This document shows, piece after piece, positions 5,924-12,341 of a stretch of DNA of 12,914 bases. The stretch spans positions 1 to 12,914 of the forward strand of contig JAGGTO010000039.1 of assembly GCA_021163705.1 (NCBI GenBank), in the 5' to 3' direction. Under the pieces are notes generated by a model, which saw only the letters and a program-made list of their open reading frames with translations, ran no database searches and was not told the DNA's origin. Position 1 is the stretch's first letter; every line of letters starts with the position of its first letter. A program made the translations under genes and the position numbers. Source of the DNA: Thermoplasmata archaeon. GTDB lineage: Archaea; Thermoplasmatota; Thermoplasmata; Thermoplasmatales; Aciduliprofundaceae.

Positions 5924-7087
5924 ATGCGAGAGATAAAATACTTCCATGGAATATCCTTTCTCATGTCCTTGAGGTACAGGTCTTTAATACTCCCGGGACT
6001 ATTCTGGGCATCTGCAGCTTACAATATGGCTGTGGTTAGCTTCACAACTGGAAATATAAAAGGAGCATTGCACCTCTCCACCACATATGCCAATCTCCTT
6101 ATAGGACTTCTCACATCCATCACCTTAATTGGTTGGTTTTTTGGTTCAGTTATTTTTGGGCACCTTTCTGATAAGGTGGGAAGAAGAAAAATAGTAATTA
6201 TAGCTCTTCCTCTTCATGTTTTATCCACAGCTCTCATGTATTTTGCCAATAGCTACTGGGAATTCTTCATCCTTCGACTTCTTGCAGGTATTGGATTCGG
6301 AATGGCTATTCCTACTCTGAGTGCTTTAATTAGCGAAAAAGCTCCTGCAGAAATTAGGGGAAGAATGGTTGTTCTTCTTGATTCCTTCTGGACATACGGG
6401 TGGATATTCTCTGCCCTTGTTTCCATGTTCTACACCTCCTCCCTCTGGAGGGTGTATTACCTTACATCCCTCATGTGGCTTCTTCTTTTACCCTTCAGTA
6501 GAATTTTGCCTGAAACTGTGGTGACAAGAAGAGAGAAGGTTCATATGGCTGAGATACTTAAATACAGACATACCTATGTTCTCTGGGGCATATGGTTCAT
6601 CATGGCCATGAGCTACTATGGCATATTTTCATGGCTACCCACAATAATGGAAAAGAGCTATCCCCTTCTAACTTCCAGGGTTTTTGTATTTGCCACTTAT
6701 CTGTTTCAGATACCCGGATACTTTTCAGCAGCGTATCTTATTGAGAAAATTGAGAGAAGATATGTTCTCTTCCTATTCATGCTTCTTACCTCTATCGGAG
6801 CATACATGTTCATAGCAGGACTCGTAATTCCTGGCGCGGTGATGATCTCATTCTTCGATCTGGGTGCATGGGGTGCGATCTATGCAATAACTCCTGAGCT
6901 TTATCCATCGAGAATTAAGGGCAGTGGAGCGGGAGCTGCAAACTCTGTTGGAAGGGTCGGAGGATTAATAGGACCTCTCATAAAAGGTTTCTTTCCCGAC
7001 TTTACCCTATTTCTCATATTCACTTTTTCCCTCCTTGGAGGCTCCCTTCTCTCCCTCCTTCTCCCCTCTAAAGGGAGAAATGATTAG
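5924..7087 (+). CDS. MFS transporter, sugar-porter/NiaP-like type
   Basis: A 387-residue integral membrane protein with about 12 hydrophobic segments, the major facilitator layout. The loop 2-3 motif A is GHLSDKVGRRK (79-89). SEKAPAEIRGR (137-147) and its second-half counterpart PELYPSRIKGSGAG (324-337) are the paired P-E-x-x-R-G type signatures of the sugar porter / SV2 / aromatic acid-niacin group. It probably moves a small organic solute by proton coupling, with substrate and direction unknown. ATG 5924 is taken as the start. ATG 5963 (M14) is a possible shorter start just before the first membrane segment. No Shine-Dalgarno precedes either. It ends 23 bases before the ABC ATPase start, so read-through into the exporter genes is possible. 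Confidence 0.88.
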   Translation: MREIKYFHGISFLMSLRYRSLILPGLFWASAAYNMAVVSFTTGNIKGALHLSTTYANLLIGLLTSITLIGWFFGSVIFGHLSDKVGRRKIVIIALPLHVLSTALMYFANSYWEFFILRLLAGIGFGMAIPTLSALISEKAPAEIRGRMVVLLDSFWTYGWIFSALVSMFYTSSLWRVYYLTSLMWLLLLPFSRILPETVVTRREKVHMAEILKYRHTYVLWGIWFIMAMSYYGIFSWLPTIMEKSYPLLTSRVFVFATYLFQIPGYFSAAYLIEKIERRYVLFLFMLLTSIGAYMFIAGLVIPGAVMISFFDLGAWGAIYAITPELYPSRIKGSGAGAANSVGRVGGLIGPLIKGFFPDFTLFLIFTFSLLGGSLLSLLLPSKGRND

Positions 7088-7093
7088 ATATGT

Positions 7094-7122
7094 GATTGCA
7101 ATACCTGCATGTGTATGCAATC
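7094..7122. repeat. 29-base dyad over the start of the ABC exporter operon
   Basis: GATTGCA (7094-7100) is exactly inverted as TGCAATC (7116-7122). Inside it, TAC (7102-7104) pairs with GTA (7113-7115), giving ten paired positions with one bulged A and an eight-base centre. It contains the preferred GTG start at 7111. It could be a repressor operator at the transcription start of a leaderless mRNA, or an RNA hairpin that masks the start. Confidence 0.6.
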
Positions 7123-8067
7123 GAAGTAAGAAATCTCTGGCGTACATTCAAGACTAGAGATGGTGTAGTTGAAGCACTTCGAGATGTTAATCTTAAAATT
7201 AAAAAAGGTGAGCTATTTGGGTTACTTGGCCCAAATGGTGCCGGAAAAACCACGCTAATAAGGATTCTTACCACGCTTCTCCTACCAACAAAAGGGGAAG
7301 CCTATGTTTGGGGTTACAGTACTGCCACAGAAGAGAGGAAAATAAGGCCCATAATCAATATGGTTTCAGGCGGTGAATATTCCGGCTATGGTCTTCTCAC
7401 AGTTAAGGAGAATCTATGGATGTTCTCCCAGTTCTATGGCATACCGGGAAAGGTGGCTAAAAGAAGGATAGAATATCTCGCCAGGAGATTGAAATTTGAA
7501 GATATACTCAACAAGAAGGTGAGAAATCTATCCACTGGTCAAAGACAGAAGATGAATGTGGCCCGGGCATTCTTAACGGATCCCAAGGTGATATTCCTCG
7601 ATGAGCCTACCCTTGGTCTGGATGTTGAAGTTGCTCGAGTTATAAGAGACTTCGTCAAAGAGTGGTTGCTGGAAAATGATGAGAGAACAGTTCTTCTCAC
7701 CACCCATTATATGCACGAAGCGGAGGAATTATGTGATAGAATCGCGATAATAAACGAAGGAAGGATAATAGCTCTAGATACTTCAGATAATCTGAAAAAG
7801 TTAGTATCCAGAGAATTCTCGCTTGTGCTTCGAATTCATCCGAAAATCAATATTTCCTGGATTAATAAGATAGAGGGAGTGCAGAAATATCTAACAAGGG
7901 AAGAGGAGAATGGACTAAGGGTGAGGATAATTATGAGCAGGGAAGAGAGCATTGCCGATGTGGTGGATGGAATAATTAAGCATGGGGCGAAGATAAGCTA
8001 TCTCAAGAAGGAGGAGCCCACATTGGAGGATGTGTTTCTCAAGCTTACAGGTAGGGGATTGGAATGA
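7111..8067 (+). CDS. ABC transporter ATP-binding subunit, ABC-2/DrrA-like exporter
   Basis: The 318-residue ATPase energises an ABC-2 exporter made with the next two gene products. It shows Walker A GPNGAGKTT (40-48), signature LSTGQ (140-144), Walker B IFLDEP (161-166), the D-loop GLD, and H-loop His199 in TTHYMHEAEELCDRI. The C-terminal extension after about 225 is typical of DrrA/NodI/CcmA-type ATPases. The Q-loop is odd: where most ATPases have Gln before the helical domain this one reads NMVSGGEYSGYG (83-94), with no Gln. The frame is open upstream to TTG 7096, but GTG 7111 begins the usual beta strand (YAIEVRNLWR) and sits in the dyad, so it is preferred. The stop overlaps the next start (ATGA, 8064-8067). 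Substrate unknown. Confidence 0.9.
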   Translation: MYAIEVRNLWRTFKTRDGVVEALRDVNLKIKKGELFGLLGPNGAGKTTLIRILTTLLLPTKGEAYVWGYSTATEERKIRPIINMVSGGEYSGYGLLTVKENLWMFSQFYGIPGKVAKRRIEYLARRLKFEDILNKKVRNLSTGQRQKMNVARAFLTDPKVIFLDEPTLGLDVEVARVIRDFVKEWLLENDERTVLLTTHYMHEAEELCDRIAIINEGRIIALDTSDNLKKLVSREFSLVLRIHPKINISWINKIEGVQKYLTREEENGLRVRIIMSREESIADVVDGIIKHGAKISYLKKEEPTLEDVFLKLTGRGLE

Positions 8068-8870
8068 TTGAATTTTTAAGAGCAGTTAAGGGCAGGGCAT
8101 ATCCCCGTGTCATAGGTGCCTTGAGAGAACCATCCTGGATGCTCTGGGATACATTTTTGCCTCTCCTCTCTCTGTCAGCGTATGTTTTCGTATATCGCTC
8201 TCTTCACGCTCCCCGAGAATTTGAGGGATTTGTGATACTTGGCGGTATAATGACAGCATACTGGCTCAATGTTCTATGGGGTATGGCATCCCAGTTTTAC
8301 TGGGAGAAAGAAACTGGAAATCTTCAATATTATATAATGGCACCTGCCTCACTTGAAAGCATACTTGCAGGCATGGCTCTTGGTGGTATGTTTGGCACAA
8401 CCACTAGAGCTATCGGCATACTGCTCTTGGGCACCTGGCTTTTCAAGGTGGATATGAGTGTAACGAATCCCTATCTTCTTCTCCTCATATTTGTTATATG
8501 CCTAGCGGCCATGTACGCCATGGGAATGATGTTCTCCTCCCTTTTCCTACTATGGGGCCGTGAAGCATGGGTCACTAGCAGTCTATTTGAGGAACCCATA
8601 TATTTTCTATCGGGTCAGAACTTTCCTGTGAAAGCTCTGGGCCCATATTTATCAATGGCAGCATCTATAATCCCCCTCACTCTTGGACTGGATGCTATGA
8701 GGCAGCTCATATTTCCCTCCTCCATTAAATTTGCCCTTATGGATCCATATCTTGAGCTCATATTCCTTTCAATCTTAACTATTGTGTATCTTTTCCTTGC
8801 AAAAGTATTTTTGAGAAAAATGGAAAATATTGGAAAGACTAAAGGCACAATACTCACGAGGTGGTTGTAA
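8064..8870 (+). CDS. ABC-2 type permease, first membrane subunit
   Basis: A 268-residue protein with about six hydrophobic segments. It starts inside the ATPase stop codon (ATGA), which indicates translational coupling. The N-terminal amphipathic stretch before the first helix, the WEKETGNLQYYIMAPASLESILAG region after helix 2 (a coupling-helix segment) and a late F-x-x-P/IIPLTLGLDAMRQL segment are typical of ABC-2 exporters. It probably pairs with the following, different permease to form a heterodimeric channel. Family membership rests on topology and these segments. The exported molecule (drug, lipid or polysaccharide) cannot be told. Confidence 0.85.
   Translation: MIEFLRAVKGRAYPRVIGALREPSWMLWDTFLPLLSLSAYVFVYRSLHAPREFEGFVILGGIMTAYWLNVLWGMASQFYWEKETGNLQYYIMAPASLESILAGMALGGMFGTTTRAIGILLLGTWLFKVDMSVTNPYLLLLIFVICLAAMYAMGMMFSSLFLLWGREAWVTSSLFEEPIYFLSGQNFPVKALGPYLSMAASIIPLTLGLDAMRQLIFPSSIKFALMDPYLELIFLSILTIVYLFLAKVFLRKMENIGKTKGTILTRWL
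8858..8864 (+). promoter_or_regulatory. Shine-Dalgarno of the second permease
   Basis: GAGGTGG, five bases before the ATG at 8870. It matches the archaeal anti-SD and decides that start over the in-frame GTG at 8861, which lies inside the SD itself. It is the clearest SD in the window and fits an internal operon gene. Confidence 0.7.
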
Positions 8871-9700
8871 TGTCCAGGTTTATTAGCACAGTAAAAACTG
8901 CCATGTGGCTCGATTATCAGATCGCATCCAACTGGACAAAACCCCTCACCTTTTTCACATATAATATAGCCAAACCGGTGGGCGCATCTCTCCTCCTTCT
9001 TGCCATGTACTATGTGGTAACGGGAAAAATAGTGGGTAGCATGGCCCTATCCTTCATCTACATAGGCAATGCATTCTACATGATCCTTGGCCAGGTGATG
9101 ATGGATCTCGGCTGGCTTGTGCATGAGGATCGGGAACATTACCAAACCCTCAAATACATAATGATATCTCCATCTTCCTATTACTCCTATCTCATTGGAA
9201 GATCTGCTGCAAGATTTCTCCTGAGCATATTTCCTGCAATTTTTCTTCTCCTTCTGGGATTTATAATACATATTCCCTATAACTTCAATTATCCCCTTCT
9301 CCTCTTTACCATACTTTTCGGGTGGATATTTATGGTCTCTGCAGGAATGCTTCTCAACACCATTACTCTTTTAACAGCAAGATATGGAGGCTCCATAGGT
9401 GAGACCTTCGCTGGAATATTCTATCTTCTCTCGGGGGTGATATTTCCCCTCTCCGTGCTACCTTCCTTTCTCACAAAATTCGCCCTTTTCCTGCCATCAA
9501 CTTACTGGTTCTCTCTTATCAGAAGGAGTGTGTTAGGTATGGAAACTGATCCTGTTCTCTCTCAGCTCTCTCTTCAATCTACTCTCATTCTTTTTGCAAT
9601 CACAACAGCATATTTCATAACCCTTTCCCTTAGTTTCTACTTTTCAATGGATTACCTTGCGCGAAGAAGAGGTGCCCTAGAGATGATTACCACCTATTAA
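8870..9700 (+). CDS. ABC-2 type permease, second membrane subunit
   Basis: A 276-residue protein with about six hydrophobic segments. LVHEDREHYQTLKYIMISPSSYYSYLIGR follows helix 2 and matches the coupling-helix region of the first permease (E-x-G/H-x-L/T-L-x-Y-I-M-x-P/S). Further on are GGSIGETFAGIFYLLSGVIFPLSVLP and PSTYWFSLIRRSVLG, the usual ABC-2 layout near helices 5 and 6. It is related to its neighbour but clearly different, so the complex is likely an asymmetric dimer with two copies of the ATPase. The ATG overlaps the previous stop (TAATG) and has a strong SD. The operon appears to end here, with the T-run at 9710-9714 as a possible terminator. Confidence 0.85.
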   Translation: MSRFISTVKTAMWLDYQIASNWTKPLTFFTYNIAKPVGASLLLLAMYYVVTGKIVGSMALSFIYIGNAFYMILGQVMMDLGWLVHEDREHYQTLKYIMISPSSYYSYLIGRSAARFLLSIFPAIFLLLLGFIIHIPYNFNYPLLLFTILFGWIFMVSAGMLLNTITLLTARYGGSIGETFAGIFYLLSGVIFPLSVLPSFLTKFALFLPSTYWFSLIRRSVLGMETDPVLSQLSLQSTLILFAITTAYFITLSLSFYFSMDYLARRRGALEMITTY

Positions 9701-9702
9701 CA

Positions 9703-9717
9703 CAAAATCTTTTTATT
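9703..9717 (+). promoter_or_regulatory. Promoter-like element before the candidate small RNA
   Basis: CAAAATCTTTTTATT, identical over 15 bases to the element before the signal peptidase gene (1207-1221). Its TATA-like part is centred about 9712, placing the start of transcription near 9739, one base from where the paired sequence begins. No plus-strand protein gene follows. Confidence 0.5.
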
Positions 9718-9739
9718 CTTCATAAGATAATGGAAACAT

Positions 9740-9789
9740 GGTCCGGCAGGGAGAGCCCTGGATCCATGAAAGGGCTTGACATCCGGACC
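9740..9789 (+). ncRNA. Candidate structured small RNA, possibly an H/ACA-type guide
   Basis: This 50-base stretch is about 64% G+C in an AT-leaning window, the usual mark of structured RNA in AT-rich thermophiles. GGTCCGG (9740-9746) and CCGGACC (9783-9789) form a perfect 7-bp outer stem. Two exclusive inner folds exist. One is CAGGG-AGAG-CCCTG (9747-9760), stacked directly on the outer stem. The other is AGCCCT (9754-9759) with AGGGCT (9771-9776), capped by an 11-base loop containing GGAT and ATGA and leaving an internal loop of about 6+6 bases. The second fold looks like an H/ACA guide: lower stem, pocket, upper stem with possible K-loop, and ATA (9791-9793) just past the stem about 14 bases from the upper stem. 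Transcription from the 9703 element is inferred. The class is uncertain, and a metabolite-binding or antisense RNA is possible. Confidence 0.55.
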
Positions 9790-9811
9790 TATATCTTCCC
9801 AAGTTTATAGG
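9788..9811 (+). repeat. Short inverted repeat after the candidate RNA
   Basis: CCTATA (9788-9793) is inverted as TATAGG (9806-9811) with a 12-base loop. It competes with the last two bases of the outer RNA stem. It may be a 3' hairpin or processing feature of the RNA, or chance in this AT-rich gap. No T-run follows. Confidence 0.3.
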
Positions 9812-9822
9812 AGGCTCTAAAA

Positions 9823-11022
9823 TTAAATCATTTTCAAAATATCTTCAATATCCCATACTTCAATCTCCTTAGTTTCTGCAGAAATCTCTGATTTATCAGG
9901 AACGATAAGAACTCTCCTTGCTCTGAACTTTGCAAGCTTTTCCTCGGCTTTTTTTATGTCTTTTTTATCTACAGAGGATTTCCATTTAACCTCTCCCACA
10001 AACTTTATCTTTCTGAAATCACCTAGCACTATGTCTATTTCTGCTGGTTTCTGATAAAGAAAGATTCTATAGTTGAAGATTTTTGCAAGGAGGGTGCGGA
10101 AGAACATTTCCACATGCATAGGTACTCTCTCTTCAAAATATTTTTGATGCAGCTCTCTCTCGGAGAAGTTGTATTTTTCGTCCAGATAATAGTAGGTATC
10201 TATAATGGGAGAAGGAATAAAATATCTATGTCTTTTCACATTGAACTCTGGAAATCGCCATATTATCCCCATACTTTGAAGTATCTTGAGGTATGGTTTT
10301 ATTAATGAAGAATCTTGCTTAGGGATGAGTGAGTTTGAATGTAAAAATTGGGTTATCTCAGTAAGCGTTCTTTTTCCTGAGGCAATGGCTCTAATCACAC
10401 CCTCGTATCTGGCACTAAACTCTTTATCCTCCTCTAGGAAGATTTCGCCTATGAGAGCTGGAATGGTCAATTTCAGCTGTGGCAATACCTTGTAAATTTC
10501 CGAACCAAAGTAACGGAGTAGTATAGGCTCCCTCATATAAACCGCCTGCTCCACAAGTTTTTTCTTATCTTTTATCAAAGGTGCGAGGTTTCTTAGAATA
10601 TCTCTTTCATCGATAATATCCATTCGGTACTCTGAAAATAAACCTAATAGAGGGGAAGATGAGGATAGCATTCTCTCTGCAAGCCAAAGAGTGGAAGTTA
10701 CGAGAACTAGATTTTTTGGATTTTTAATGTGAATAAAATCTAGAAACTCATCAGGTAAACGGTGAAATTCATCCACAATAAAAATCTTATCATCCTCTCT
10801 GAGAATAAGTCTCATCATTTCTTGGTAATTTATTACCGTATCTTCACTTTCCCAGTATATGCTTCGATCTCTTTTAACAAACAGATAGTTATCCCCACCA
10901 AAAATCCTCTTTACAAGAAATGTTTTTCCGGTTCTTCTTCTACCATAGATAATCATTGGCAAGCCAGTGTTTTTAAGCTTTTCTTCATCGGTATATCTGA
11001 TTATGGTAATCATGATTACCAT
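9823..11022 (-). CDS. Archaeal AAA ATPase with C-terminal DUF234 nuclease-like domain
   Basis: A 399-residue protein of the archaeal ATPase / DUF234 group, whose cellular role is not established. The N-terminal P-loop domain has Walker A GRRRTGKT (27-34) and Walker B IFIVDEFHRLP (80-90). The middle (about 200-275) is predicted winged-helix DNA-binding. The C-terminal part contains AEIDIVLGDF with Asp330 and VGEVKWK with Glu344 and Lys346, a PD-(D/E)xK nuclease-like core with Glu305 possibly the early acidic residue. All core residues seem present, so it could be active. Two ATGs lie in the start region, at 11022 and 11013, both inside a perfect palindrome. A TATA-like box centred near 11039-11042 fits either and slightly favours 11013 for a leaderless mRNA. 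It stands alone between convergent and tandem neighbours. Confidence 0.85.
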   Translation of the reverse strand: MVIMITIIRYTDEEKLKNTGLPMIIYGRRRTGKTFLVKRIFGGDNYLFVKRDRSIYWESEDTVINYQEMMRLILREDDKIFIVDEFHRLPDEFLDFIHIKNPKNLVLVTSTLWLAERMLSSSSPLLGLFSEYRMDIIDERDILRNLAPLIKDKKKLVEQAVYMREPILLRYFGSEIYKVLPQLKLTIPALIGEIFLEEDKEFSARYEGVIRAIASGKRTLTEITQFLHSNSLIPKQDSSLIKPYLKILQSMGIIWRFPEFNVKRHRYFIPSPIIDTYYYLDEKYNFSERELHQKYFEERVPMHVEMFFRTLLAKIFNYRIFLYQKPAEIDIVLGDFRKIKFVGEVKWKSSVDKKDIKKAEEKLAKFRARRVLIVPDKSEISAETKEIEVWDIEDILKMI

Positions 11023-11025
11023 AAT
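11000..11025. repeat. Perfect 26-bp palindrome over the ATPase/DUF234 start codon
   Basis: The half-sequence ATTATGGTAATCA (11000-11012) is followed by its exact reverse complement to 11025, with no spacer. It covers both candidate start codons and encodes the first residues MVIMITI. A third copy of the outer half-site ATTATGG lies at 11028-11034, two bases away. Position and symmetry suggest an operator for a dimeric DNA-binding protein, possibly the encoded protein itself. Confidence 0.8.
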
Positions 11026-11034
11026 GGATTATGG

Positions 11035-11047
11035 AATATAAATATAT
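11035..11047 (-). promoter_or_regulatory. TATA-like box of the ATPase/DUF234 gene
   Basis: On the minus strand AAATATATTTATA/TTTATATT lies directly downstream of the SAH hydrolase stop (11049) and directly upstream of the palindrome. Its centre is 16-20 bases from ATG 11022 and about 25 bases from ATG 11013. A protein on the palindrome would cover the transcription start. Confidence 0.5.
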
Positions 11048-11048
11048 T

Positions 11049-12269
11049 TCAGGTGCCCTCCTCCCATTCTTCTAGGTATTTTCTCTGCTCCTCTGTTAAG
11101 GCATCAATTTCTATGCCCATGGCTTTAAGTTTCAATCTGGCCACATAATAATCTATCTCTGTGGGCACAGGATAAACCTTATTTTCCAAATGCCGATGGT
11201 TCTTTGCTATGTACTCTGCCGTGAGTGCCTGAATTGCGAAGCTCATATCCATTATCTCCACGGGATGCCCCTGCCCAGCTACGAGATTGATCAATCTTCC
11301 ATCCCCAAGAAGATAAATTTTCTTCTCACCAATCTCATATTCCTCAACATACTCTCTCACCTTTCTCTTTCTCCTGCTCAGCCTTTCTAAATCTCTTTTG
11401 CTGATCTCATTATCAAAGTGCCCCGAATTTGCAAGTATGCAACCGTTCTTTGCTGCAAGGATATGCTCTTCTCTGACCACATCCTTCATTCCTGTGGCAG
11501 TTATAACGAAATCTGCTTCACGAATTGCATCAATCATTCTCATAACCCGAAATCCATCCATGCGAGCTTCTATGGCTTTTATTGCATCCACTTCTGTTAC
11601 GATAACATTCGCCCCCATTCCGCGCATTCTCATTGCAATACCGCGACCACACCAGCCATAACCCGCAACGACGACTGTTTTTCCTGCTATTGTTAAATTG
11701 GTGGCGCTCATTATGCCGTCTAATGTGCTCTGCCCTGTGCCATACCGATTGTCAAAAAGATGCTTCATCTTTGCATCATTAACATCGAACATTGGAAATC
11801 TCAACACTCCCTTTTTCTCCATTACACGAAGACGAAGCACGCCTGTTGTTGTTTCCTCATTCCCTCCGAGAATAGGGATGTAGGTATAGTCCTTATGCAA
11901 CAGTGTTGTTAAATCACCACCGTCATCTATTATTATATCAGGTTCAATCTCCAGCACTTTATGGAGATTCTCATAGTACTCCTTCCGGCTCTCTCCCTTT
12001 CTCGCAAAGACCTGTAGACCTTGGAACCTTAAAGCTTCCACAACAGAATCATCCGTGCTGAGGGGATTGCAGGATGCCAGACGAACTCTGGCGCCACCAT
12101 CTCTAAGGGTTAATGCTAAAATTCCCGTTTTTGCCTCCACATGGAGTGCCATCCCTATTTTTAGCCCATCAAATGGTTTCTCATCCCTGAATCTTTCTCT
12201 CACCGCTCTGAGGACATCCATGTGCTCATATGCCCACTCAAGTTTGAGCTCTCCAATACTGGAATTCAT
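11049..12269 (-). CDS. ahcY: S-adenosylhomocysteine hydrolase (adenosylhomocysteinase)
   Basis: This 406-residue NAD-dependent enzyme splits S-adenosylhomocysteine to adenosine (or inosine from S-inosylhomocysteine, as reported for the Methanocaldococcus enzyme) and homocysteine, removing the product that inhibits methyltransferases. Motifs present are MALHVEAKTG (40-49), the substrate-site DDGGDLT (115-121), GGNEETTTGV (135-144), NDAKMKHLFDNRYG with Lys169 and Asp173, the NAD-binding loop GYGWCGRG (203-210), NSGHFDNEI (281-289) and GQGHPVEIMDMSFA. It lacks the long insert and the C-terminal tail of eukaryotic forms, as is usual in archaea. The ATG at 12269 lies about 25 bases from a TATA-like box with no SD, so it is probably leaderless. 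It is divergent from the M24 peptidase gene across a 72-base gap. Confidence 0.95.
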   Translation of the reverse strand: MNSSIGELKLEWAYEHMDVLRAVRERFRDEKPFDGLKIGMALHVEAKTGILALTLRDGGARVRLASCNPLSTDDSVVEALRFQGLQVFARKGESRKEYYENLHKVLEIEPDIIIDDGGDLTTLLHKDYTYIPILGGNEETTTGVLRLRVMEKKGVLRFPMFDVNDAKMKHLFDNRYGTGQSTLDGIMSATNLTIAGKTVVVAGYGWCGRGIAMRMRGMGANVIVTEVDAIKAIEARMDGFRVMRMIDAIREADFVITATGMKDVVREEHILAAKNGCILANSGHFDNEISKRDLERLSRRKRKVREYVEEYEIGEKKIYLLGDGRLINLVAGQGHPVEIMDMSFAIQALTAEYIAKNHRHLENKVYPVPTEIDYYVARLKLKAMGIEIDALTEEQRKYLEEWEEGT

Positions 12270-12286
12270 GTGGGGGTTATTTTAAG

Positions 12287-12300
12287 CAAATATTAATAAA
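12287..12300 (-). promoter_or_regulatory. TATA-like box of the SAH hydrolase gene
   Basis: Minus strand TTTATTAATATTTG, centred about 25 bases before the ATG at 12269, the leaderless spacing seen at other genes here. A second AT-rich stretch (CTTAAAATAA, 12278-12287) is too close to the start to be the box. Confidence 0.5.
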
Positions 12301-12310
12301 CTTTCGAAAA

Positions 12311-12320
12311 AGTTTATTTT
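12311..12320 (+). promoter_or_regulatory. TATA-like box of the M24 peptidase gene
   Basis: AGTTTATTTT after an A-run (GAAAA, BRE-like), with its core centred about 26 bases before the ATG at 12342. It lies back to back with the ahcY box in the divergent gap. Confidence 0.5.
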
Positions 12321-12341
12321 TCACCAAAGGATACGGCAAAT

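Noticed and set aside
7096..7110. Upstream TTG start for the ABC ATPase
   Set aside because: No SD precedes it and it adds five residues before the normal first beta strand. GTG 7111 is preferred.
9738..9779. A 13-codon ORF (MVRQGEPWIHERA) starting near the predicted transcription start, open again after its TGA
   Set aside because: The strong GC-rich outer stem and alternative hairpins explain the sequence better as RNA. The peptide is not recognised, there is no SD, and I see no evidence for readthrough or selenocysteine at the TGA.
9740..9789. The GC-rich element as a tRNA or an intrinsic terminator
   Set aside because: Too short for a tRNA, with no anticodon or T-arm consensus. No T-run follows the stem as a terminator would need.
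11000..11025. The palindrome as an insertion-sequence end or attachment site
   Set aside because: No transposase or integrase, no matching second copy within the window and no target-site duplication was seen; an operator fits better.
11398..11883. Plus-strand ORFs opposite the SAH hydrolase gene
   Set aside because: The opposite strand encodes an intact, highly conserved enzyme; these frames are fragmented and unrecognised.
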